A stretch of DNA of 12,862 nucleotides from Nitrosopumilales archaeon (GCA_016176745.1 JACOWO010000061.1:1-12862); one strand, 5' to 3'; numbered from the stretch's first letter, positions 1-6,222 are shown. Notes: a model not told the origin generated them from the sequence alone. A program made the numbers and translations.

Positions 1-659
1 TTAAGGAATATGAAATTAGCTCTGTATTGCAAAATTTGGATTTGTTGAGTAAAAAAACATCAGACTGGAGTGACTTGGATCTTGATAATTTTGTTAAAGT
101 GCTCCGAAAAAAAACAAAACCTATGATGATTGCTGCAAACAAAGCAGATCTTTGCAAAGATTTAGCTATCTTAAACAAAATAAAAGAAAGATCTGTAGTA
201 TGTAGTGCAGAAGCAGAACTACTTTTAAAAAAAGCAACAAAAGCAGGATTAATTACTTACATGCCTGGCGATAGCAAATTTGTAATAAGTGACAATATCA
301 AGATCACAGCTGAACAACAAAAGGCACTAGACGTTGTAAAAACTATTTTAGATAAAATAAAATCAACAGGTGTTCAAAACATACTAAATATCACTGTGTT
401 TGAAATTCTAAAACAAATAGTTGTGTATCCAGTAGAAGATGAAACAAAACTATCAAATAAAAATGGAGAAATACTTCCCGATGCAAAACTATTACCTGTA
501 AACTCTACTACAAAAGACCTTGCAAGTTCAATCCATAAAGATCTTGAAAAAGGGTTTTTGTATGCAATTGATGTCAAAACAAAGCAACGAATTGGCTCAG
601 ATCATACACTAAAAAATGGAGATGTAATAAAAATAGTGTCAAGCTTGAGTAGAGGATAA
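1..659 (+). CDS. YchF/Obg-family GTPase, C-terminal part (5' end outside window)
   Basis: The reading frame is already open at the window edge (codons from base 3), so the N-terminal half with the P-loop and switch regions is missing. About 219 residues are visible. The G4 guanine-specificity motif NKAD (in AANKADL) and a G5-like CSA follow each other about 20 residues apart. A helical segment comes next, and the C-terminus is TGS-like (AIDVKTKQRIGSDHTLKNGD, then VIKIVSS), the usual end of archaeal and eukaryotic YchF/DRG-type GTPases. These proteins bind nucleotide and associate with ribosomes. The stop is 1 nt before the kae1 start, so the two are probably co-transcribed, and the last codons of this gene carry the kae1 Shine-Dalgarno motif. 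Family assignment is fairly firm. The choice between YchF and a related Obg-like GTPase cannot be settled without the N-terminus. Confidence 0.85.
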   Translation, partial: KEYEISSVLQNLDLLSKKTSDWSDLDLDNFVKVLRKKTKPMMIAANKADLCKDLAILNKIKERSVVCSAEAELLLKKATKAGLITYMPGDSKFVISDNIKITAEQQKALDVVKTILDKIKSTGVQNILNITVFEILKQIVVYPVEDETKLSNKNGEILPDAKLLPVNSTTKDLASSIHKDLEKGFLYAIDVKTKQRIGSDHTLKNGDVIKIVSSLSRG

Positions 660-660
660 T

Positions 661-1632
661 ATGCTGTGTTTGGGAATTGAGAGTACTGCTCACACATTTG
701 CTTGTGCAGTAGTAGAAAAAAATGGAAAAATACATTCTGATGTAAGAAAAATCTACAGACCTCCTGATGGTGAAGGTATTCATCCGCGTGAGGCATCAAG
801 GCATCACATAGAAAGCTCTGCAAATGTGCTTGTTGATTCTCTGCAACAAGCTAGAATCAAGATAAAAGATTTGGATATTATTGCCTATGCTGCAGGGCCT
901 GGCCTGGGGCCATGTCTTAGAGTTGGGGCTGTAGTAGCTCGCTCTTTATCATCGTATTATAAAATACCACTCTATCCAGTACATCACGCAATAGGACACA
1001 TTGATCTTGGTAAGTTATTGACTGGAGCAAAAGATCCATTCGTGTTACTTGTTTCAGGCGGTCATACAATGCTTCTCGCATTTATGAAAGGTAAATGGAG
1101 GGTATTTGGAGAGACTTTAGACATTACCTTAGGGCAACTCTTGGATCAATTTGGAAGATCAATTGGTTTTGCCTCTCCATGTGGAAAAAACATCGAAGAG
1201 CTGGCAGCAAAAACTAGTACCTATATTCAATTGCCTTATGTTGTCAAAGGAAACGATGTTTCATTTTCTGGCCTTTTATCTGCAACAAAATCTATCTCAT
1301 CACAAAAAGAAAAAGCATGTTTTTCATTACAGGAAACTGCATTTGCAATGATTAGTGAGGCAACCGAACGAGCGCTTTCGTTTACAAAGAAAAAAGAATT
1401 GATGATAGTTGGAGGTGTTGCAGCAAACAAGCGCTTATCAAACATGCTAAAAAGCATATGTAAAAGACAAAACTGTAAATTTTATGTGGTACCGCAACAG
1501 TTTGCAGGCGATTGTGGTCCACAGATAGCATGGACAGGCCTTTTGGAAGCAACTGCTAAAAAAGGATCAGCACTTGAAGATGCCTTTGTTAAACAATCAT
1601 GGAGACTAGACAGCGTAAATATCGACTATTGA
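661..1632 (+). CDS. kae1: KEOPS subunit Kae1, tRNA N6-threonylcarbamoyladenosine (t6A37) transferase
   Basis: 323 aa, normal length for archaeal Kae1/TsaD. It transfers threonylcarbamoyl from TC-AMP to A37 of ANN-decoding tRNAs within the KEOPS complex. Visible motifs in order: GIESTAHT at residues 5-12 (ASKHA-fold phosphate loop), AAGPGLGPCLRVG near 77-89, the metal-binding H109xxxH113 (HAIGH), VSGGHT at 131-136, GETLDITLGQ near 150-159, VGGVAANKRL, and GDCG near residue 284 supplying the metal-ligand Asp. Some positions differ from the usual consensus (ASPCGKNIEE instead of the common GFPGGPxIE; DCGPQIAWTG instead of DNGAMIAYTG), but the ligands are intact. The ATG at 661 is preceded by GAGG at 652-655, 5 nt upstream. 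The tail overlaps the convergent PH-like gene by 7 bp. Its kinase partner Bud32 is a separate gene 360 bp away, not fused as in some euryarchaea. Confidence 0.96.
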   Translation: MLCLGIESTAHTFACAVVEKNGKIHSDVRKIYRPPDGEGIHPREASRHHIESSANVLVDSLQQARIKIKDLDIIAYAAGPGLGPCLRVGAVVARSLSSYYKIPLYPVHHAIGHIDLGKLLTGAKDPFVLLVSGGHTMLLAFMKGKWRVFGETLDITLGQLLDQFGRSIGFASPCGKNIEELAAKTSTYIQLPYVVKGNDVSFSGLLSATKSISSQKEKACFSLQETAFAMISEATERALSFTKKKELMIVGGVAANKRLSNMLKSICKRQNCKFYVVPQQFAGDCGPQIAWTGLLEATAKKGSALEDAFVKQSWRLDSVNIDY

Positions 1633-1952
1633 TTTTTGTATTGCTCTAATGTCTCTTGTAGTGTTTCAAGCCAGCTTCCATTACTAAACACACCAAACTT
1701 GTAAGATTTTTCGTCTTCTTTTGTTTTCACTTTGATACAGACTTTTTTTATGAATCTACCTTCCTTCCATACCTCAGTAATATCACTAAGTGAAACATCC
1801 AATACAGTCTCCCCAATTTTTTTTGCAAAATCTGCTATTCTTCCCCGGGTTTTATCAAATGCTATTCGTTTGTTGGTTAAAGTGAGAATACCAGAGCCAA
1901 GTGTGTCTTCATTACAGTCTTCTTGGCGTATTTTTTTTTCAGAATCTTCCAT
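1626..1952 (-). CDS. small PH/GRAM-like domain protein, function unknown
   Basis: 108 aa. An acidic N-terminal stretch is followed by a beta-rich core containing GILTLTNKRIAFDKTRGR, the 'xLTNxRLxF' signature of bacterial/archaeal PH-like and GRAM-like domains, and then VSLSDITEVWKEGRF and a C-terminal amphipathic helix. No signal peptide or membrane segment. Domains of this kind bind lipids or proteins; the specific role is not known. It lies alone on the minus strand between the two KEOPS genes kae1 and bud32. Its stop lies inside the kae1 3' end, and its start is only 39 bp from the divergent bud32 start. A TATA-like ATTATAA lies 29-35 nt upstream of its ATG. The conserved-looking sequence and own promoter favour a real gene. 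Confidence 0.75.
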   Translation of the reverse strand: MEDSEKKIRQEDCNEDTLGSGILTLTNKRIAFDKTRGRIADFAKKIGETVLDVSLSDITEVWKEGRFIKKVCIKVKTKEDEKSYKFGVFSNGSWLETLQETLEQYKNQ

Positions 1953-1958
1953 AATTAG

Positions 1959-1966
1959 CTTTTAAT
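1959..1966 (+). promoter_or_regulatory. TATA-like box of bud32
   Basis: CTTTTAAT at -33 to -26 relative to the bud32 ATG, the distance expected for a leaderless or near-leaderless archaeal transcript. No Shine-Dalgarno motif precedes this ATG, which fits. Confidence 0.45.
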
Positions 1967-1980
1967 CTGTAACTGTTAGG

Positions 1981-1987
1981 TTATAAT
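1981..1987 (-). promoter_or_regulatory. TATA-like box of the PH-like gene
   Basis: ATTATAA on the minus strand, 29-35 nt before the ATG at 1952. With the bud32 box it makes a compact divergent promoter within 39 bp. Confidence 0.4.
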
Positions 1988-1991
1988 TTTA

Positions 1992-2612
1992 ATGAAATTG
2001 ATAAAAAAAGGAGCTGAAGGAGACCTATATCTGACAACTTGGAACAAACAAAAATCAATATTAAAAATTAGAAAGAAAAAGGCCTATCGAAATCCATTAC
2101 TTGATGAAAAAATAAGAAGACAAAGGACTATCAGGGAATCCCAAATAATAGTTGAGGCAAAATCATTTGGAATAGATACTCCTTTGATTTATCTTGTTGA
2201 TATCAAAAACTGTTCTATAGTAATGCAGTATATTGAGGGAACTTTGGTTCGTGACTTGCCAGATTCAAAACTAGTGCGTTGTTGTAATAAAATTGGATGT
2301 ATAGTTGGAACCTTACACAAAAATGGCATAATGCATGGAGATCTGACAACCTCGAATTTTATTTTATCAAAAAATAAACTAGTTACAATTGATTTTGGAC
2401 TTGCTAACAAAACAAGCAAACCTGAAGACCATGCAGTTGATCTTAGATTATTAAAAGAAATACTTGGCAGCGCTCATGTCCACATTATGAAAAAAACTTG
2501 GGCAAGCTTTTTGTCTGGATACAAGGCAATAGTCGGGTCGACAAGATTGGCTCAAGTTACAAATCTAGTTTCTGTCATAGAAAGCAGAGGACGATATGCA
2601 ACAGTCGTATGA
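1992..2612 (+). CDS. bud32: KEOPS subunit Bud32, small atypical protein kinase/ATPase
   Basis: 206 aa, a free-standing Bud32 of usual length. It is the ATPase/kinase that activates Kae1 in t6A synthesis. Features in order: KKGAEGDLYL (glycine-poor P-loop equivalent, residues 5-14), the ILKIRKKKAYR region with the ATP-contacting Lys and the basic motif, RTIRESQIIVEA (alpha-C Glu), MQYIEG (hinge), HGDLTTSN (catalytic loop, Asp in HGD), and IDFGLA (metal-binding DFG). It ends with the family hallmark RGRYA. The stop overlaps the next gene by 17 bp, so the two are translationally linked. Grouping of bud32 with a HAM1-type pyrophosphatase occurs in other archaea. Confidence 0.95.
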   Translation: MKLIKKGAEGDLYLTTWNKQKSILKIRKKKAYRNPLLDEKIRRQRTIRESQIIVEAKSFGIDTPLIYLVDIKNCSIVMQYIEGTLVRDLPDSKLVRCCNKIGCIVGTLHKNGIMHGDLTTSNFILSKNKLVTIDFGLANKTSKPEDHAVDLRLLKEILGSAHVHIMKKTWASFLSGYKAIVGSTRLAQVTNLVSVIESRGRYATVV

Positions 2613-3147
2613 TGTTTTATTTGCATCATCAAATAAATACAAATATCAAGAGGCAAGTACAATTCTTGCCGAATTTGGAATAAAACTTGGATTTTTTAAT
2701 TGTAAATTATTGGAGATACAAAGTGATTCTATAAAAAAAATTGCATTACATAAAGTAACTGACGCATTTAATCAATGTAAAAAACCAGTAATTGTAGAAG
2801 ATGATGGCTTGTTTATTGATTCGCTTGGTGGATTTCCAGGACCATTTTCATCATATGTATTCAAGACAATTGGAAATAACGGAATTTTACAACTTGTAAA
2901 TAAAAAAAGAACTGCAAATTTCCAGTCAGTGATTGCTTATTGTGATAAAAAACAGCTAGCCTTGTTTGACATAAAAGTGAAAGGGAAAATCTCAGAAAAA
3001 ATACATGGTAAAGGTTGGGGGTATGATCCAATCTTTATTCCACAAGGACAAAAAAAGACCTACGCTTTATTGAAAAATAAAAATAAAATCTCACACAGAT
3101 ATCTTGCTTTGAGAAAATTTTCTAATTGGTTTGTGCGTAGGCAGTAA
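2596..3147 (+). CDS. XTP/dITP pyrophosphatase (RdgB/HAM1 family)
   Basis: 183 aa, normal for the family. It hydrolyses non-canonical XTP, dITP and ITP to monophosphates and keeps deaminated purines out of DNA and RNA. Visible: ASSNKYKYQEA at the N-terminus (the T/SxNxxKxxE substrate loop), VEDDGLFIDSLGGFPGPFSS near 66-85 (metal-binding acidic pair), GWGYDPIF near 138-145 (base-binding loop), and SHRYLAL near the C-terminus. The ATG at 2596 lies inside bud32 and is preceded by GAGG at 2587-2590 with 5-nt spacing, which fixes the start. The last 26 bp overlap the convergent taw1 gene. Confidence 0.93.
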   Translation: MQQSYDVLFASSNKYKYQEASTILAEFGIKLGFFNCKLLEIQSDSIKKIALHKVTDAFNQCKKPVIVEDDGLFIDSLGGFPGPFSSYVFKTIGNNGILQLVNKKRTANFQSVIAYCDKKQLALFDIKVKGKISEKIHGKGWGYDPIFIPQGQKKTYALLKNKNKISHRYLALRKFSNWFVRRQ

Positions 3148-4147
3148 TCCATCTATCGATGAATCTTTTTTTGTTTTGAAGAATAACAATTCTTGATATC
3201 TCGCTTTCATCCATCCCAGAAAATATGCCACTTTGCTTTACTAACTCAGTTGCAAAATGTCTTACCTCATCCATGCTGAGCATATTATCGCGTTCTAGTC
3301 TGTTTCTTGAGCGTCCAATATGCATGTAGGATTTAACCTCAATAAAGTGGGCATTTGCACGATTTATCATTGAAGCAAATGCAGGAATCATGTCATCGCC
3401 ATTATTGTAATCGCGAATCAAAGTAATTCTGATTACTGTTCGTGTATCAAGCCTTGAAAGTAAATCAAGCGATTTGTTCCATCTTTCCCATGAATCCTTG
3501 TATCTTGGCCTGTTTATTTGCATAAACGAGTCATAATCTCCAGCATTAGTTGAAAGGTAAATCTGTGTTGGCAATGCATCCTCGTCTTGTAATCTCTGAA
3601 TCATTTCAGGCTCTTGGCCGTTTGTAACAAGAAATATTGATTTTGTTTGAGAAAGTGATTTTAGATATTTTATCAACTCTGGTAATTTTGGATACATTGT
3701 TGGCTCGCCTGAAAGCGAAATTGCATAGTGGCTTGGCAACAGTGATTCATCTAGCTTTTGTCTGTCTTGCCTAGGATCGCCATAGTGACCAACAATTAAC
3801 TTTTTTCTTTCTTCCATTAGTTTTGTAACAATTTCTCTTGGTTCGGCTACTTTGTCAGGCTCCATTTTTAGTGAATCATAAAACTCCATCGGGCGCCAGC
3901 AGTAAACACATCTGTTTTCACAAAACATGCCAGCTGGAGAAAACTCCATACAGCGATGTGTTGAGATCCCATAAAACTTGTGCTTGTAGCAATCACCTTC
4001 ATTTTTAAAAGATTTTTTTGTCCAGTGACACAACTCTACTGTAGAGTGATCAGCAACTCCATACTTTGCCTTTTTTAATTGCTGAATAATTTTTGGCCTG
4101 ATCTGTATTAGATCATTTACCTCTACAGTTTCACCAGAACAGCTCAT
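3122..4147 (-). CDS. taw1: Taw1, radical-SAM 4-demethylwyosine synthase (tRNA G37)
   Basis: 341 aa. It condenses N1-methylguanosine-37 of tRNA-Phe with pyruvate to give 4-demethylwyosine, the first tricyclic step of archaeal wyosine synthesis. The radical-SAM CxxxCxxC motif is C76-ENR-C80-VY-C83. A second set of cysteines, C40, C53 and C66, has the 13/13/10 spacing I recall for the extra [4Fe-4S] cluster of characterised archaeal TYW1. SLSGEPTMYP (GEPT, SAM contacts), FLVTNGQEP, YLSTNAGD and EVKSYMHIG follow in the usual order. The enzyme lacks the flavodoxin domain of eukaryotic TYW1, as is normal in archaea. The ATG at 4147 has no Shine-Dalgarno motif but has a TATA-like box 24-31 nt upstream. 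Its 3' end overlaps the HAM1 gene tail to tail. Confidence 0.96.
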   Translation of the reverse strand: MSCSGETVEVNDLIQIRPKIIQQLKKAKYGVADHSTVELCHWTKKSFKNEGDCYKHKFYGISTHRCMEFSPAGMFCENRCVYCWRPMEFYDSLKMEPDKVAEPREIVTKLMEERKKLIVGHYGDPRQDRQKLDESLLPSHYAISLSGEPTMYPKLPELIKYLKSLSQTKSIFLVTNGQEPEMIQRLQDEDALPTQIYLSTNAGDYDSFMQINRPRYKDSWERWNKSLDLLSRLDTRTVIRITLIRDYNNGDDMIPAFASMINRANAHFIEVKSYMHIGRSRNRLERDNMLSMDEVRHFATELVKQSGIFSGMDESEISRIVILQNKKRFIDRWITAYAQTN

Positions 4148-4170
4148 ATCAGCTATTTTGAGTAGATTTG

Positions 4171-4178
4171 AAATTAAT
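4171..4178 (-). promoter_or_regulatory. TATA-like box of taw1
   Basis: ATTAATTT on the minus strand, 24-31 nt before the taw1 ATG, in the 45-bp gap after corA. It fits a leaderless transcript separate from corA. Confidence 0.4.
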
Positions 4179-4192
4179 ATGTTATACTACAA

Positions 4193-5218
4193 TTACGAAG
4201 TAAACCATCCCAATTTACGGAAATATGATATCATTAGTACCGTTGGAATTGCCGAAACCAAGATCACAAATATCATAGTTGTATATGGGCCAAGTTGTAT
4301 CCAACTGCCTGTTTCTAGTCCACCTGGCAAGTTTATGTTCATGCCATAAAACTGAGTTACAATAGTAGCAGGTATTGATAGAGTGAATAAAATGGTTAAA
4401 ACTGCAAGGATTTTGTTTGATTTTTCTGTGCTTAACATGAAATCTGTATCTTTGTAAATTTCCATGGTTTCCTTTGACTCCTCAAGTGTTTCTATGACCT
4501 TATCAACATGATCTATTACATCATCAAAATATAGCGCAAGGTTTTCCTCCGTAGTTGCAAATCGTTGTATGTGTTTTCCTGTTTCTAAAATCAGTCTTTT
4601 TAGTGGGTTTACAATTCGCCTTAAAGTGGTGATCTCTCTTCTAAGAAGCGAAATTTGCCTAGCAGCTGTTCTTTGTTCATCAAAAACAATATCTTCAATG
4701 TCATCAAGATTTCCTAATATTTTTCTGACCATGTGAAGCAGATCATCTACTAGGACATCAATTATTTCATGGAGTAGAAAACTTGCAGACCTTCCCATAA
4801 GACGCTGTCTTCTATGCAGATCAGTATTTTCCTTACATACTCGCACCATATCAACAAGTGGTTTGAAATCTCCTTGGTGTATTGTTATAAGATAGTCATT
4901 TCCCATAAAAACAGAAATCTGTCTAAACTTTGGCATTCCTTTTTTGGTATCAAGCGGAGGAAAATGCAACATCAAAAATATATGATCATCGTAGGCATCA
5001 AGTTTTGGCAGTTCAAATTTTGTCATACAGTCTTCAACGTTTAATGAATTCAAATGATACTTTTGTGCAAGCTCTTCTACATCTTTACGATCAGGATTTT
5101 GCAGATCAACCCATGAAAATTTATCACCTTCAATAATCTCATGATGTCTGGGAACTTGGATATCAAGACCTGTCTTTCTTAGAGGTCGTAGCTTGCTTGT
5201 AAGAAAGTCTGTTTTCAT
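4193..5218 (-). CDS. corA: CorA-family divalent metal (Mg2+/Co2+) transporter
   Basis: 341 aa. A long cytoplasmic N-terminal alpha/beta domain (FSWVDLQNPDRKDVEELA, VEDCMTKFELPKLDAYDDHI) is followed by the extended helical stalk, then two C-terminal membrane segments: about residues 269-290 (ILAVLTILFTLSIPATIVTQ) and 312-335. The YGMN signature at 291-294 lies between them and forms the pore-mouth selectivity loop. It ends in a short basic tail (YFRKLGWFTS). Pentameric CorA channels import Mg2+ down the membrane potential. The ATG at 5218 lacks a clear Shine-Dalgarno motif; a TATA-like TTTAAATT lies 26-33 nt upstream. No functional link to the neighbours is evident. Confidence 0.95.
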   Translation of the reverse strand: MKTDFLTSKLRPLRKTGLDIQVPRHHEIIEGDKFSWVDLQNPDRKDVEELAQKYHLNSLNVEDCMTKFELPKLDAYDDHIFLMLHFPPLDTKKGMPKFRQISVFMGNDYLITIHQGDFKPLVDMVRVCKENTDLHRRQRLMGRSASFLLHEIIDVLVDDLLHMVRKILGNLDDIEDIVFDEQRTAARQISLLRREITTLRRIVNPLKRLILETGKHIQRFATTEENLALYFDDVIDHVDKVIETLEESKETMEIYKDTDFMLSTEKSNKILAVLTILFTLSIPATIVTQFYGMNINLPGGLETGSWIQLGPYTTMIFVILVSAIPTVLMISYFRKLGWFTS

Positions 5219-5243
5219 TTCAAGCTTTTTGATTTTTTATATG

Positions 5244-5251
5244 AATTTAAA
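5244..5251 (-). promoter_or_regulatory. TATA-like box of corA
   Basis: TTTAAATT on the minus strand at -26 to -33 from the corA ATG. A second candidate, TATAAAAA, lies nearer the start (about -23 to -16) but is too close for the usual spacing. Confidence 0.4.
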
Positions 5252-5306
5252 GGTGACCAATAATTCTTCTAACAATTTAGTTATTTTCTAGTGTGATGTT
5301 ATGGTT

Positions 5307-5393
5307 TTATTTCCATGGTAATAGATAATTTACGCCAACCCAAACTATTGCTACAGCAATTGCCATCGCTATAAACCAGCCTTTTCCTTTCAT
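5307..5393 (-). CDS. 28-aa single-pass membrane micro-protein (predicted)
   Basis: The reading frame is ATG to TAA, 28 codons. It starts MKGKGW, continues with a hydrophobic stretch of about 18 residues (residues 7-24, FIAMAIAVAIVWVGVNYL) and ends LPWK. Positive charges sit at the N-terminus before the helix and one Lys at the C-terminus, the layout of a small single-pass membrane protein. A TATA-like TTTTATTA is centred about 27 nt before the ATG, matching a leaderless transcript and the spacing at neighbouring genes. The coherent amino-acid pattern and promoter make a real gene more likely than not. I do not recognise the family and no function can be given. It lies alone between corA and the tRNA gene. 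Confidence 0.6.
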   Translation of the reverse strand: MKGKGWFIAMAIAVAIVWVGVNYLLPWK

Positions 5394-5415
5394 AATTCTA
5401 ATTTAGATTGGGCAA

Positions 5416-5423
5416 TAATAAAA
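5416..5423 (-). promoter_or_regulatory. TATA-like box of the 28-aa membrane ORF
   Basis: TTTTATTA on the minus strand, -23 to -30 from the micro-protein ATG. Confidence 0.4.
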
Positions 5424-5493
5424 GGTTAATTTCGTATCCAGATTTGAAAATTAGCTAAGATTAATACCAGAAGCGATTCAATTTGTTTTTGCT

Positions 5494-5566
5494 GGCCTTC
5501 GTAGTATAGTGGTTAGTATAGGGGACTGTGGATCCCCGGGCAGGGGTTCGATTCCCCTCGAGGGCC
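5494..5566 (+). tRNA. tRNA-His (anticodon GTG), encoded G-1, no intron
   Basis: The cloverleaf folds cleanly. G-1 is at 5494. The acceptor stem is 5495-5501 with 5559-5565 (one G-U pair). The D arm has GTAT pairing GTAT. The anticodon stem is GGGGA/TCCCC (5521-5525 and 5533-5537), with anticodon GTG at 5528-5530. The variable loop has 4 nt. The T stem is 5542-5546 with 5554-5558, with loop TTCGATT. Discriminator C73 is at 5566. The G-1:C73 pair is the identity element of histidyl-tRNA synthetase, and here it is present in the DNA. The 3' CCA is not encoded. A weak TATA-like ATTAATA at 5460-5466 could be the promoter. T5 and T6 runs downstream probably terminate transcription. Confidence 0.97.
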
Positions 5567-5583
5567 TTTCAAATTTTGATGAA

Positions 5584-5600
5584 TTTTTCAGTACTTTTTT
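5584..5600 (+). terminator. oligo-T terminator after tRNA-His
   Basis: A T5 run (5584-5588) and a T6 run (5595-5600) follow the tRNA within 35 nt, with no hairpin. Archaeal transcription typically ends at such U-tracts. Confidence 0.45.
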
Positions 5601-5640
5601 CTGACAATTTCATTTATTTTTAATAACAGACATACATACA

Positions 5641-5648
5641 TTTTTAAA
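5641..5648 (+). promoter_or_regulatory. TATA-like box of the overlapping micro-ORF pair
   Basis: TTTTTAAA at -31 to -24 from the ATG at 5672, the same spacing as at the other leaderless genes here. It is the best evidence that the following stretch is transcribed rightwards. Confidence 0.5.
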
Positions 5649-5671
5649 CCATTTATTTAACTTCCAGTCAA

Positions 5672-5737
5672 ATGGAAAAACAGGTTCGTAATTGTATCAA
5701 GTTCCCATTTAACAAAGGGGAACTTGTAGTTGTTTGA
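5672..5737 (+). CDS. 21-codon upstream micro-ORF (leaderless, possibly a leader peptide)
   Basis: ATG to TGA, 21 aa, starting MEKQVRNC and ending GELVVV. The ATG sits about 27 nt after the centre of a TATA-like box, so a leaderless transcript would start on it. It overlaps the next ORF (TTG at 5730) by 8 nt in another frame, and the hairpin at 5698-5726 lies within it. It may be a leader peptide that opens the hairpin, a small independent protein, or the first half of one roughly 60-aa gene broken by a frameshift. Too short for a family assignment. Confidence 0.35.
   Translation: MEKQVRNCIKFPFNKGELVVV
5698..5726 (+). promoter_or_regulatory. 9-bp perfect hairpin covering the RBS of the second micro-ORF
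   Basis: CAAGTTCCC (5698-5706) is the exact reverse complement of GGGAACTTG (5718-5726), with an 11-nt loop. The 3' arm contains most of the G4 run (5717-5720) that is the only Shine-Dalgarno-like element before the TTG at 5730. In RNA the stem would hide that site. No U-tract follows directly, so it is not a simple intrinsic terminator. Confidence 0.55.
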
Positions 5738-5846
5738 TTCTGTAGTATATTTTGTTACAAGTGCGTCAATCACAGTTGTTGGATACGTAATGTATCACTA
5801 TTTTAGGCATCCACTAAAGTACATTTTTAGAGTAAAGCAGCTCTAA
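5730..5846 (+). CDS. 38-aa membrane-type micro-ORF, TTG start (predicted)
   Basis: TTG to TAA, 38 codons. The product has one hydrophobic, aromatic-rich segment (about residues 5-25, VVYFVTSASITVVGYVMYHYF) followed by a basic tail (RHPLKYIFRVKQL), the pattern of a small single-pass membrane protein with a positive cytoplasmic tail. The preceding in-frame codon is TAG, so the ORF cannot extend further upstream. GGGG at 5717-5720 lies 9 nt before the TTG and is a weak Shine-Dalgarno candidate buried in the 9-bp hairpin. It ends at a T7 run. Family not recognised. It may be translationally coupled to the upstream ORF, or joined to it if a frameshift is present. Confidence 0.45.
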   Translation: MFDSVVYFVTSASITVVGYVMYHYFRHPLKYIFRVKQL

Positions 5847-5847
5847 A

Positions 5848-5860
5848 TTTTTTTAAAAAA
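5848..5860. terminator. bidirectional T7/A6 terminator tract
   Basis: T7 (5848-5854) directly follows the stop of the plus-strand micro-ORF. A6 (5855-5860) reads as T6 on the minus strand, at the end of the convergent 115-aa gene. It can serve both transcripts. Confidence 0.45.
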
Positions 5861-6200
5861 TACCATACTTACTTGACTCCATCTCCTCTTTTATGGTAAG
5901 CTTTACCTTTAGGTTTTTTTTCTCAACTTTTTTGGTTAGCCAGGTAAGAAACTTTTTTTCCAAGCCCTTTCCCTTTAGTTTCTCAAAATCAGATCCCATC
6001 TGTTCGGCTAGTTTTTGTACTAGGTCCTTGTTTACACATACAACATAAAAATGCCATCCAAAGGCAAACTCTGAATCTGTAATAATAAAACCGTCTTCAC
6101 CATGGACCATCTCCTCAAGCAAAGATAAAGTTGATTTTATCTCCTTACTTGTCTTGTCATAGTCTATTGCAGATACGTTGATGTTGATTCGTTCCTGCAC
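5853..6200 (-). CDS. hypothetical 115-aa soluble protein
   Basis: I do not recognise this protein. It has 115 residues. It starts with a beta-type segment (RININVSAIDYD), then a charged helix (KEIKSTLSLLEEMV), a central stretch EDGFIITDSEFAFGWHFYVV with the features of a beta-hairpin, a Lys/Glu-rich helix, and a final strand (NLKVKLTIKEEM). No signal peptide, membrane segment or metal motif is evident. The start is GTG at 6200: an in-frame stop lies 19-21 nt upstream and there is no in-frame ATG near it. A TATA-like ATTTTTATT lies 23-31 nt before the GTG, which supports this start and a leaderless mRNA. The promoter is in the 36-bp gap behind the methyltransferase gene. Confidence 0.7.
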   Translation of the reverse strand: MQERININVSAIDYDKTSKEIKSTLSLLEEMVHGEDGFIITDSEFAFGWHFYVVCVNKDLVQKLAEQMGSDFEKLKGKGLEKKFLTWLTKKVEKKNLKVKLTIKEEMESSKYGIF

Positions 6201-6222
6201 ATAATAACTAAGGCTAATTCAC

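Noticed and set aside
4158..4349. 63-codon plus-strand frame between taw1 and corA
   Set aside because: Mostly antisense to the corA C-terminal membrane segments. The composition reflects the reverse of that gene.
5571..5640. Possible integration scar or att site beside the tRNA-His gene
   Set aside because: I found no partial duplicate of the tRNA 3' end downstream and no integrase. The flanking genes look like ordinary chromosome.
5781..5796. Short inverted repeat GATAC...GTATC inside the 38-codon ORF
   Set aside because: Only 5 bp of stem. This is expected by chance in AT-rich DNA and unrelated to any start or stop.
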